Of a DNA stretch of 64,000 nucleotides, positions 13,590-22,160 are shown piece after piece (positions within the stretch are counted from its first letter, which is position 1; each line of letters starts with the position of its first letter). The position numbers and the translations under genes were made by a program. Source of the DNA: Lanius collurio (taxonomy: Eukaryota > Chordata > Aves > Passeriformes > Laniidae); assembly GCA_020086605.1 (NCBI GenBank), contig JACBWW010000083.1, forward strand, positions 1,301,542 to 1,365,541, written 5' to 3'. The notes under the pieces were generated by a model, which saw only the letters and a program-made list of their open reading frames with translations, was not told where the DNA came from and searched no databases.

Positions 13590-15360
13590 TGGCTATAAAA
13601 ATGGCAAGGGCAGTGCTGCCAGTTGAAGGAAGCACCTGCGGGGGCAGGTAGGAGGGCAACTTTGCCAGCATGGCCCGAAAGCCCCAGGGGACCAGCCAGA
13701 GCCACTTGTGGGGCCAGAAAGGGCCCCTGTACGGAGGGCCGCTACTCCAGGGTCGGAGATGGTACATCCTCCCGGCCACAGCTCCCCAAACTGGACAACC
13801 CCAGCCACAGCAGAACCTCTCCCCGCCCCCGGGACGGCGTTTCGGGGCCCGACAGCAGCAGGACCCGTCCCGAGGTGCTCCACCGCCAGCCCTGTGCTCC
13901 CGGGAGCCCTGCGCGCCCCACGCCTCTCCCCAGGTCCGAGCAAAGCAGTAACGAAACCGAGCCTACCGGCACGTTTTCCAAGCCTGGCGCGGTCCGGAGC
14001 AACGCAGACACGACCCAGGTGGGTGTTCGAGGAAAACCCGATGGCCCTCGGTGGCTCCGCTGCTCCTCGCCCGCCGCGGTGCAGCGCGGTCCCGCTCGCC
14101 CCCCGGGAAGGACTCGGGCTGGCAGTGCTCCGCGTCCAGCCCCCGGCTCGGCTCTGCGCACAGCGAGATAAAGACTTCACAGCAAAAGAGAAGAAGAGAT
14201 CCATGTCTAGCCAGGACACCTCGAAGGGAACTATTTTAAGGGGCCAGTAGGGAGCTCGGGGGATTTGTTTTGTTTTAGATGTACAGCTGCAGAGGCTGCA
14301 ATCCACCTTTCTCCTGTCCGTTTCTGCCCGAGAAACCTTTTTTCCCCCTACTTTTGGAGGAAGGAGAGGGTAAATTTGTTCAAATGTAAATTTTAAAGCA
14401 TGCAAGGTTCCGCGGGTTGCTCGCCCGAGCGGCCCCTACGGCAACAGGAGGGGATGGGCCACCCCCCGTCCTTCCACTGTGCTCCCAGTCAAGTTCAAGA
14501 CGGGCCTGTCTGGGGTCTCCCCCAGTCAGCGAAGGTGCGGCGCCCGTAGTGCAGGTCCCTGCCTGCCCCCGGGGCTGAAGTTAGCCCGCGGCAAGTCCCT
14601 GCTGCCGGAGGGAGAATGCGGAGCCGTGCGCCCGGAGGGGCCGCGCTGGAGGGGCCGCGCTGGCCGCGCTCCGCCGGGACAGCAGGCCGTCGGCATCCCC
14701 GCCGCAGCTCCGGCCGGCCCGCCGAGCAACCGGTGCCTTCCGACCCCCGTGTGCATCAAGATTTGCCGGGGAGAGGCGGTTTCCACCGTCGCTCTAGTTG
14801 ATTTGGGCTCCAGTGTGACGCCGAAGAAGTTTCTTCGGTGAGATGTTTCATCTCGATCCCTTTTCTCTCATGAGGACAGGAAGGCTTTTCCGCAACCTAG
14901 TCAGAAATAAAAACAAAACAAAACAAACCAGACGATAACGGAGACAGTCCTGCCCGCCGCAAAGTCGCCCCGGGCGCCCCGGCCCGTTGTCGGCGGGCCG
15001 GTCCAGCACGGCTGTCCGACCCCCACACCCCGGCGCTGCACCCAAGGGGTGGCGGGCGCGGCGCCGCCCCGGCCCGGTACTCACCGTCGAGGACCTCCCC
15101 GGCGAAGCGGCCCCGCTGCCCCCGGCCCTCCTCTACCTCGCCGGCGCCGTGCCCCGAACTCGGCCCGCTTGGGAAGGTGGCGGGGGAGCGAAGCCGCTGG
15201 GCGGTGGAGGGCGGGGACAAAGGGACTGGAGAAAGAGCGGCGGCGAAGAGCAGGCTTCACCAGGCACCGCCGGCTCGAAAACAACGGGCTGGCCCCGGTG
15301 GCAGCGCCAACAGGGCCCGCGACAGGACCCGCGGCTGCCCCGTGCCCCGGAGAAGGTCAA
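13590..15360. promoter_or_regulatory. CpG island directly beyond the ZIC3 3' end
   Basis: The segment is GC-rich with dense CG dinucleotides and is flanked on both sides by AT-rich DNA. Open frames exist on both strands, but several lack an ATG and none resembles a known protein; they reflect the lack of stop codons in GC-rich sequence. A near-perfect 5' splice site is on the minus strand at 15085/15084 (ACG/GTGAGT). Weaker plus-strand ones are at about 13648 (CAG/GTAGGA) and 14019 (CAG/GTGGGT). It may be the promoter of a non-coding transcript or an orphan island. Confidence 0.55.
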
Positions 15361-15369
15361 AAACAGCTC

Positions 15370-16254
15370 TTTCCAAAACAATAAACTTTTAATGCTAAAG
15401 TAGTTATAACCAAAAGCTGTACAGAGTTGCGTTTTTTTGTTTGTATTTTTTTTGTTAGAAAACAATTTTTTCTCCCCCATAAATATTGTTCAGTTCCCGG
15501 CACTTTGTATCAATAATTAAATTACGAACGATAAATATGGCATCATGGGTATGTATTTACAAAAAAAGTTATTACAAAAAGGCAACTGTTATACTAAACG
15601 TCACAATCTGGGCAGAATAAACACCACATCCTCATCCTGAAAAATACTGACCGACCCCATCAGACGAGAATACATTCACAAGTGTAATGCTTGGAGAGAG
15701 AGAAGGAGAAAGAGGAGAGACGAGAAAGAAGCAGCAGGAGAGCTGGAAAGGAAAGTTCAAGACATAACAGGACTTTGGCACGGTTTAAGACTCTAAGTTT
15801 AAACAATCACCACTAAGGCGAAGGAGAATTTTCATCCTCATGTCAACATCCCACGGAAAGAAAGAAAAACAAAACAAATTAAGAATAATAAAATAGTGGG
15901 GAATTGGAGGAAGAGAGAGCCAGGCAAAGGGGGCAGGGGGTGGAAATCAAAGAAACGACTGCAACTGAAGAAAATGACAACAAAAAAAAGAAATCTAATC
16001 CTGAGAAAAGGACATGGCTAGTCCAGCGTCTGGGCTTGCAAAAAAAAAAAAAAAAAAAGTAATAATTATATTATAATAATAAAAGACCCCCCCTCCAGAT
16101 CCTGGCAGTTAACTAGGTGTAGCCCTATGTGGTCATCGATGTGGAAATTCCATTTCCGTGGGAGCGAGCTGCAGTTGGCTTGGTTTGTCCTTTATTTTTT
16201 TTTTCCTCGTTCCCAATGCATTTGGTCCAGTCTGTGGCCGGGCAGCAGCTGCCT
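15370..16254 (-). other. ZIC3: ZIC3 3' untranslated region (predicted)
   Basis: This AT-rich stretch follows the stop codon, includes a 19-base A run at 16040-16058 (poly-T in the transcript), and ends abruptly at a CpG island. An ATTAAA signal on the minus strand at 15393-15388 is followed by T/G-rich sequence and preceded by TGTA, fitting a cleavage site near 15378-15360. An earlier AATAAA at 16196-16191 lies only about 60 nt after the stop in an A-rich run and is a less likely main site. Confidence 0.6.
15380..15393. terminator. Overlapping poly(A) signals on both strands
   Basis: The plus strand reads AATAAA at 15380-15385 and the minus strand reads ATTAAA at 15393-15388. Each has T-rich or TG-rich sequence at the expected downstream distance. 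The minus-strand signal is the best candidate for ZIC3 3' end formation. The plus-strand one would serve a transcript leaving the adjacent CpG island, if there is one. Confidence 0.5.
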
Positions 16255-16437
16255 TCACACATACCACTCATTAAAATTGGGGGGCAGTCCAGGGTTGTGG
16301 CTGGGGTTATTCTGAAGAGCGGCCGATGGCGTTTTAGTAGAGTCCTTACTGCCGGTGGAGCCCACCGCAGGGGGGGTGGAGGACTCGTACCCCGAACTGG
16401 CTGCAGGGGAAGAGTCCGACCCCTGGGATTCGTGCAC
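16255..16437 (-). CDS. ZIC3: ZIC3 coding exon 3 (C-terminal tail)
   Basis: The acceptor TTTTAG ends at 16438. The exon begins GTGCACGAATCC (V-H-E-S), supplying H404 of finger 5, and continues through a Ser/Thr/Pro-rich tail with [15 protein letters not shown] to NFNEWYV and a TGA at 16257-16255. The tail is the part of ZIC proteins that differs most between paralogues, and this one is ZIC3-like. The GTG is an internal codon, not a start. Confidence 0.97.
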   Translation of the reverse strand: MHESQGSDSSPAASSGYESSTPPAVGSTGSKDSTKTPSAALQNNPSHNPGLPPNFNEWYV

Positions 16438-18810
16438 CTAAAACCAAGAGGCAGAGATGGGAGCAAGCTCGGGGTCTCCGCCACCCTGCTGCACCAGGAT
16501 GGGCCGTTCCTCCATGCAGAGGGTCACTGTGGAGCAGCGGCTCAGCCCTGCCTGGCCATCAGGCCGTTCATGCCTGGCCGGCCACTGAGCACTGGCGACA
16601 AATGCCTGCCTTGGCCTCTGGCCACTCCACTGCAGAGTCCTGGTCAGGAGGGCTGCAGCATCCCAGCACGAGGGGCTGCAGCCACAGGCCAGGTTGCACT
16701 TGCACAGCCTTCCAGCGCTGAGCCACGCTCTGCAAACTGGGCAGCACTTGCACCAGTGGGAGCACAAAAAGAATCTACGCCATTTCCCCGGGCTGTGCGC
16801 TCCCAGCCACAGCCTAGACACTGGGGACCGCTCAGGCCATGCTGGGAACATGGAGCTCAGCTCTGCCCTGCTCTGGGGAAATGAGCCCTGAGCACACCAG
16901 CGACTGAGCATCACCGCTCAGGGAGGAAAGGGCTGGAGTACTGGGGTGATTTACCTTCATGTGTTTCCTAAGTGAGCTGGGGTGGGTGTAGGATTTGTCG
17001 CACACCTTGCAGATGTAGGGCTTGTCCGAGGTGTGGACGTGCATGTGTTTCTTCCTGTCACTGCTGTTGGCGAAGCGCCTGTCGCAGCCCTCAAACTCGC
17101 ACTTGAAAGGCTTCTCACCTGTGAAATTTAGAGAGGGTAAGGAGGGCCATTCCCCTCTCCATCCCCACCCGCCTCCTCCCAGGACAACACCTGCCCTGCT
17201 CGCCCCACCTTAGGGATGCACAAGCACCACAACAAATGAAGAAGGGGAAGATGGACAGCAAGGTTTGTTATGTGTCAGATAAATATGGATCAGCCTTTAT
17301 TACTTCTAATTCACCTCCCGCCAGGCCCACGCTGGGCTCCAGCAGGGAAGGCGGCTGGGTGAGCTTGGGGAGGGAGAAGACCAAAGATAAATTCAGCGGC
17401 TCAGACAGCTTTACAAGACCTACTCGAGGATACCAGCCAAAGTACGTTTGCTTCCAGCCTTCCCCCTCTCTTCCCTCCACCCATTGCAGGAGGGCTGAAG
17501 TAAAGTCGGGGCTGCAAATAATAATACTTTGACAAAAGTATCGCCGATTTAATTAGGAGAGACGCCAATCAGGCCTAAAAATAAAAATAAAAAAGGAGCG
17601 GAAGTCACCGAAAATGAGATTTCATTAGCATTTCTATGGTTCCCTCCGCACAAGGGCTCAGGAGGCCGAGAGCGGAGGCAGCGCCGCGCACCTCGCGCGC
17701 CGGCGCCTGCCGGCCCGTCCCCGCAGCCCCGCGTCCCGGGTGGGAGAACACACGGACAGGGGCCTTACCTGTGTGCGTCCGCTTGTGAATCTTGAGGTTC
17801 TCGGAACGGGCAAAGATCTTGCCGCAGCCCGGGAAGGGGCAGGGGAAGGGCTTCTCCCCCGTGTGCACCCGAATGTGGTTCACCAGTTTGTATTTCGCCT
17901 TGAAGGACTTGCCTTCCCGCGGACACTCGTCCCAGTAGCAGATGTGGTTGTTCTGCTCGGGCCCCCCGACGTGCTCCATGGTGACATGGGTCACCAGCTC
18001 GTGCATGGTGCTAAAAGTCCTGTCGCAGCTCTTTTTGGGCCGGCTGAGCTGGCTCTCGTCGAGCCACTTGCAGGACAATTCTTGCTTGATGGGCTGGCGC
18101 ATGTACCGAAAGAAAGCGCCGGGGCCGTGGTGGTGATGGTGGTGGTGGTGGGCCGCCACGTTCATGCCCATATTCATATTCATGTGGTTGTAGTTGTGGA
18201 ACTGGGCGCCGGCGTAAGGGTCCGTGCGGGGGCTGGAGACGGCCCGGTAGGGATCCGGCCGCCCGAAGAGGTCCCCGCGCAGCCCCAGGTGCATCTGCCC
18301 GTTGTCCACATGCCCGCTGGGGGATGTGTGGCTCGGGCTCTGCTCGTGCAGCCCCGAGAAAAGCAGGTACCCCGGGGTGTCCGGGATGCCGCCGGGGCCG
18401 TGCAAGCTGCCAGGGGAACCACCGAAGAGCCCGTGCTGCGCTGTGCCGGAGGCGGCGTCCGCGATGCCGGAGCCCCGGTTGCGGAACAGAAAGTCGCGGG
18501 TGGAGTTGAAGGCGGCGGCCCCGCCGTAAGAGGGCACCTGGCCGGCGTGGTGGTGGTGATGGTGGTGGTGGCCCAGGGCGCTGGCATAGCCCGGCGCCTG
18601 CGGCGTGAATGCCGAGCTCTGCCCGGCGGCGAGGTCGTGCGGGGCTGCGTTCAGCTTGAAGGCGGCGGCGTGTGAGGTGTCCCCGAAGGGGCCCAGCCCC
18701 ATGCCGCCGCCGGCGGTGTCGCGACCCGGCATCTCGTGGTGGCGGGGCGCCGCGAAGCCGCCCACCCCCAGCGCTGGGAACTGCGGTCCTCCGTCCAGCA
18801 GCATCGTCAT
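16255..18810 (-). CDS. ZIC3: ZIC3 zinc-finger transcription factor (three coding exons)
   Basis: The CDS joins 18810-17769, 17118-16955 and 16437-16255, giving 1389 nt and 462 aa; human ZIC3 is 467 aa. Both introns (650 and 517 nt) have GT-AG ends and the frame is kept across the joins. Seen in the protein: an N terminus beginning MTMLLDGG, two 8-His tracts (residues 81-88 and 221-228), and five C2H2 fingers. Zinc ligands are C247/C262/H275/H280, C291/C296/H312/H316, C324/C329/H342/H346, C354/C359/H372/H376 and C384/C387/H400/H404. W249 and W293 are the tryptophans of the tandem CWCH2 motif shared by ZIC and GLI-type proteins. The C terminus ends NFNEWYV. Family knowledge: ZIC3 is a nuclear DNA-binding regulator of left-right axis, heart and neural development. 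The N terminus and the tail containing TKTPSA fit ZIC3 and not ZIC1 or ZIC2. The start chosen is the family start; an in-frame upstream ATG lies at 18855. Confidence 0.98.
16955..17118 (-). CDS. ZIC3: ZIC3 coding exon 2 (zinc fingers 4 and 5)
   Basis: This is a 164-nt exon between a TTTCACAG acceptor (ending at 17119) and an AAG/GTAAAT donor (16955/16954). It completes the glycine codon and encodes [11 protein letters not shown] onward, covering all of finger 4 and nearly all of finger 5. The final histidine ligand of finger 5 (H404) is supplied by exon 3. The exon is shorter than many ORF searches accept, and only the minus-strand frame ending in HMK makes sense. Confidence 0.97.
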
Positions 18811-18869
18811 GGGCGCGGGGCCGTCGGCGCGGCTGCAGCCTGCCCACGCCCCCATCCCGACTCAATACC
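17640..18869. promoter_or_regulatory. CpG island covering ZIC3 exon 1
   Basis: CG-dense sequence runs from inside intron 1 through all of exon 1 up to the assembly gap. This is normal for ZIC genes. It keeps a long antisense frame open on the plus strand, which I do not regard as a gene. Confidence 0.75.
17769..18810 (-). CDS. ZIC3: ZIC3 coding exon 1 (N-terminal domain and zinc fingers 1-3)
   Basis: This exon encodes residues 1-347 plus the first base of codon 348. It contains the conserved N-terminal region (residues 1-80), a His tract (81-88), a ZOC-like block with NSTRDFLF (about 101-109), and a segment with [10 protein letters not shown] (194-203). A second His tract (221-228) is followed by [15 protein letters not shown] and fingers 1-3. 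It ends in an ACACAG/GTAAGG donor at 17769/17768, which splits the glycine codon of the HTGEKPF linker between fingers 3 and 4. The alanine tract that is ten residues long in human ZIC3 is only three here (residues 48-50). Reading on into intron 1 would add about 53 unrelated residues before a stop at 17605. Confidence 0.97.
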
Positions 18870-19493
18870 NNNNNNNNNNNNNNNNNNNNNNNNNNNNNNN
18901 NNNNNNNNNNNNNNNNNNNNNNNNNNNNNNNNNNNNNNNNNNNNNNNNNNNNNNNNNNNNNNNNNNNNNNNNNNNNNNNNNNNNNNNNNNNNNNNNNNNN
19001 NNNNNNNNNNNNNNNNNNNNNNNNNNNNNNNNNNNNNNNNNNNNNNNNNNNNNNNNNNNNNNNNNNNNNNNNNNNNNNNNNNNNNNNNNNNNNNNNNNNN
19101 NNNNNNNNNNNNNNNNNNNNNNNNNNNNNNNNNNNNNNNNNNNNNNNNNNNNNNNNNNNNNNNNNNNNNNNNNNNNNNNNNNNNNNNNNNNNNNNNNNNN
19201 NNNNNNNNNNNNNNNNNNNNNNNNNNNNNNNNNNNNNNNNNNNNNNNNNGTTCTGCCTTGGAATAATTATCAGTTGCAGACAGCGCTATAAATCCACTCA
19301 TTTTCTGTTCTGGAAAGCATTTGCAAAGAACTATGGGGAGCAACAGTGAAAATAAAAGGCAGAAAGAAAGATGGCTGTAATTGTAATATCCTGAGGTTTG
19401 CTGAGCCCCCAAGTCCGGCTATTGGGCAGGTCTCAGGCTCGCCGCCGGCTCTCTGCAGGAAACGTAAAATCTGATCAAGTTCAGAGGCGCATT
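18811..19493 (-). other. ZIC3: ZIC3 5' untranslated region (predicted)
   Basis: This is the interval from the predicted transcription start (about 19493, an Inr-like TCAAT 28 nt below the TATA box) to the start codon. Inference only: 380 of its 683 bases are unknown. An ATG at 19492 opens a three-codon ORF too close to the cap to matter much. An in-frame ATG at 18855 with a good context is discussed as a finding. Confidence 0.6.
18870..19249. other. Assembly gap of 380 N
   Basis: This is an unbroken run of N between the CpG-rich start of ZIC3 exon 1 and its promoter. Nothing can be said about its content. Translations through it are meaningless. Confidence 1.
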
Positions 19494-19557
19494 GAGAGCC
19501 TGCTTCAAGCAGCGCTTTATAACCGCGGCCCTTTCACATTCTTCCCCCCAATCAGCC
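19493..19557 (-). promoter_or_regulatory. ZIC3 core promoter: inverted CCAAT (NF-Y) box, TATAAA and Inr
   Basis: On the minus strand a CTGATTGG element (plus-strand CCAATCAG at 19548-19555, a standard NF-Y site) precedes TATAAA at 19521-19516 by about 30 nt. A YYANW-type initiator lies near 19493. Spacing of TATA to initiator is normal for polymerase II. The position, 680 bp above the ZIC3 start codon and on the correct strand, supports this as the ZIC3 promoter. The start site itself is inferred. Confidence 0.65.
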
Positions 19558-19602
19558 CCGGGAAAGGCTTCGTCTTCTCTTTTTTAAGGTTTGCAGGGCG
19601 TG

Positions 19603-19700
19603 AGGAAAAAAAAAAAAAAAGGAGAGGAAGAGAAAGAGAGAAAGAAAGAGAGAAAGAGAGAAAGAGAGAAAGAGAGAAAGAGAGAAAGAGAGAAAGAGAN

Positions 19701-19786
<86 letters not shown>

Positions 19787-19820
19787 GAAAGAAAAGAAAG
19801 AAAAGAAAGAAAGAAAAAAG
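19603..19820. repeat. Polypurine (GAGA/GAAA)n microsatellite between two promoter elements
   Basis: An A run (from 19606) is followed by GAGAAA units and then a long perfect GAAA tract, all purine on the plus strand, about 215 bp in all. One ambiguous base is at 19700. It starts about 50 bp beyond the ZIC3 CCAAT box. Length is probably polymorphic or collapsed in assembly. The runs of Lys/Glu/Arg or Phe/Leu/Ser in its translations are not proteins. Confidence 0.95.
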
Positions 19821-19827
19821 ACACCGA

Positions 19828-19926
19828 TATAAAATCTCCCCAAGAGATAACACCGGTGCCCGTCAAACACTCAAATTTCCCAGGCCACGGCCGCCAAGAA
19901 CAGTCCTAAACTTGGAAGGTGAGTCC
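19828..19926 (+). promoter_or_regulatory. Possible divergent promoter and first-exon donor
   Basis: TATAAAA at 19828-19834 on the plus strand is followed 84 nt later by a consensus 5' splice site, AAG/GTGAGT, at 19918/19919. A start near 19858 would give a first exon of about 60 nt. It faces away from ZIC3 with the microsatellite between the two promoters. No coding sequence of a partner gene is recognisable downstream, so a non-coding divergent transcript is the simplest reading. Motif evidence only. Confidence 0.35.
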
Positions 19927-20309
19927 CTCGCTGCCGTTAGTGCACGATCGCAGCAGAGCAGGAGGCGGGAGCGCGGGGACCCGCCCTGAGGGGAACCCAC
20001 CGGGGGGACCTACCGGGGGGTCGGGACCGCCTTCTTGTTCTGTCGCTAAACCCCGCGGCTGTTCCTCGGCAGGCGTGAGACCCGGCAGGATCGCAGTCCT
20101 TCCTTCCCGCAGCTCGTCCGGGAGCGGGGAAGCTGGGACAGGGACAGGGATAGCCGGTCACAAACCTACGGCCCCCGGGGGCGGCAGGGCGAGACCGTGC
20201 ACCCCCTTGCTGCTCCGCTGAGGCTCTACCTCCCTATCTCCGGAGGGCTGCAGCGGGGTCATTAATTACCTCCCGCACGTGTTGGGTTGCTCGACAGCAA
20301 CCGACCCCA

Positions 20310-20376
20310 ATAAAAATTAAAAAAAGAAAGAAAGAAAGAAAGAAAAAAAAAAAAAAAAAAAAAAAGGTGTGTGTGT
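20310..20376. repeat. GAAA/poly-A/GT simple repeat
   Basis: A short GAAA tract runs into about 23 A and then a short GT tract. It is a second purine-rich repeat about 500 bp from the promoter one. Confidence 0.9.
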
Positions 20377-21149
20377 TGGGGGGAGGGTGGTGGAAATTCA
20401 ATTATTCCCGTCAGCTGAGCGCCGGGGAGGGCAGCGCCTCTGAAGTCGCCGACCTGGGGCGACAGAGGACGACTGACCCCTGCTTGTGCAGAGGCCTCAC
20501 GTGTGGTATTGTGTCCCCAATGGGTGGGACACGTCGGGGCCAGGCCCGGCCAGACTGGTGGCGGAGCTGCCCTGCCCGCCCAGGTGCCCTCGCTGCGGCT
20601 GCCCCGAGCGGGTGGCGTGGGAAGGGAGGCACGGGTGTGGGCTGGGAAACCCTCCGGCTCGGAGAGAGGGAACGAGGGTGGCTCCACGGTGGCAGAAGCT
20701 TAAAAAAAAAAAAAAATTAAGTTTATCCTAAAAAAAATCTCGCCGCGCCGGCAACGGCGGGACCACGGGGCTTCGGGAAAAATATCCCGAGGGTTTGGGA
20801 TTGGGAAGTAAAACGAAGTGATCGTAGCTTCAGACAAGGACTCGTTTCGGGAGGGTTTGGTGGCCACAGCGCTGCCTTGCAGCTGTGTACTTGCGGATCG
20901 GGCTATCAATTAACCTATAAATATCTTTTTATATGTTTCCCATTTCTGCTCTACCAACTTTGCCTGGGTGTGTGCACCCGGCAGCATCCGCACTGGCATA
21001 CTGGCACTATTTACACCCCATTGCTTCCTGACTGGAATTTGCCAATTCGGGGAGCAAAAATTGTATGAAACGAGGTTGGTTTTTTGGTTTTTTTTCTTAA
21101 GGCATTGTCGGTATAGCTTATGATTTTTTTTCCCTTGCGGAGCTTTCGG

Positions 21150-21212
21150 AATATATATATATATATATATATACATGTATATAGATATATGTATATAGAT
21201 ATAGATATACAA
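21150..21212. repeat. (TA)n microsatellite with imperfect GATA units
   Basis: A pure AT alternation is followed by ATAGATAT-type units. Confidence 0.95.
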
Positions 21213-21488
21213 CATATTTTGTACTTTATTTTATCACTTCAGTAAATTCAATTTTTATTCAGTGGCATTTCTGGCCAAATCAAATTTATTTTCCAGAAGT
21301 CAGGGAACCTCGCATCTCTTCCGTTTTAAAATCTATCTCAATTGCAAACGTGCAAACAACAGCAACCGGAAAAGTAGTCTCGCAGGCTCCCTTTCTCCCT
21401 CTATGCTCCCATCGCGAGGGGAAGGCAGAGAAAGATCCCGTGCTCTACGTCAAGAACAAATATTGTGCAATTCTCCACCACCTTTTCC

Positions 21489-21493
<5 letters not shown>

Positions 21494-21520
<27 letters not shown>
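21494..21520. repeat. Poly-T run (27 bases)
   Basis: A homopolymer T tract followed by CCCC. I see no element body or flanking duplication to call it a retroposon tail. Confidence 0.95.
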
Positions 21521-22079
21521 CCCCTTTGAGTGATTTGAGGAATTTAAGAGCCACAAAAATGTTAAGACCCCTGGAAAACAATGCGGGTCCCTCCGTGCCC
21601 GGACCCAGCCAGTGCCCGGCTCCCGTGCGTGCGTGCCCCGCACGGTGGACCGGGACCTCCCTGCCAGGCTCCCCTCGGTGCTGCCTTGGCCAGAGAACTC
21701 CCGGGGCTTAACGCTGCCCCGTCCCACCACCCCGGCACGGTCCGGAGAGCCTTGCCAGGGAAAAGACTGCAAGGTCTGGGCCCTCCAGCGCAGGAGGAAA
21801 ACACTGTCCCCAGTGGATGCCCACTCGTTATGGCAGATTTCGCAGCGGGGCAGGGGCAGATGAAGTTTCAGCAACGGCCCCAGGAGTGGCAGATCGGTGG
21901 CTCCGTGAATTTCCCTCGTCCCTTACACCGAGGATGCGAGGAAAAGGCAAAACAAACCCGGGATAACAGCGACAAAAGTCCCCTCGCGCTGAGCTGCGAG
22001 CCGGCGGCGAGGGGAATATTCCATCCACCCTAAAGAGCTTTTAAACCGCTCTGTATCGGGGTTAAATGAATATCCTTAA

Positions 22080-22160
22080 CAAGCGTAAAGACAAGTAGTT
22101 TCTCTCCTGCCATAAACATATTGCATCTCCGGTGTAATTATATGCAAACCAGGAGCGAAC
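22080..22160. promoter_or_regulatory. Candidate POU/homeodomain element
   Basis: A short AT-rich interruption in the CpG domain carries ATTGCAT (22120-22126), TAATTA (22135-22140) and the octamer-like ATGCAAAC (22142-22149) within 30 bp. It lies about 2.6 kb upstream of the ZIC3 start site. Motif-based; conservation not tested. Confidence 0.25.

Noticed and set aside
13593..14405. A 270-codon frame and several overlapping frames in the downstream CpG island
   Set aside because: Frames are open on both strands at once, some without a real ATG, with Arg/Pro/Ala/Gly composition expected of GC-rich DNA.
17605..17768. Read-through of ZIC3 exon 1 into intron 1 as a shorter protein with three fingers
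   Set aside because: The exon ends in a good donor and the next exon continues the HTGEKPF linker exactly. The intronic extension has no family similarity.
17740..18675. A 311-codon open frame antisense to ZIC3 exon 1
   Set aside because: It is the mirror of a GC-rich, codon-biased exon. Its Val runs are the complement of the His codons, it does not resemble any protein, and ZIC3 on the other strand explains the region fully.
18605..19412. Frames containing more than a hundred X residues
   Set aside because: They cross the N gap and carry no information.
19398..19989. Long Lys/Glu/Arg and Phe/Leu/Ser frames
   Set aside because: They are translations of the GAAA microsatellite.
20910..21215. 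Ile/Tyr-rich frame on the minus strand
   Set aside because: It is the translation of the TA microsatellite.
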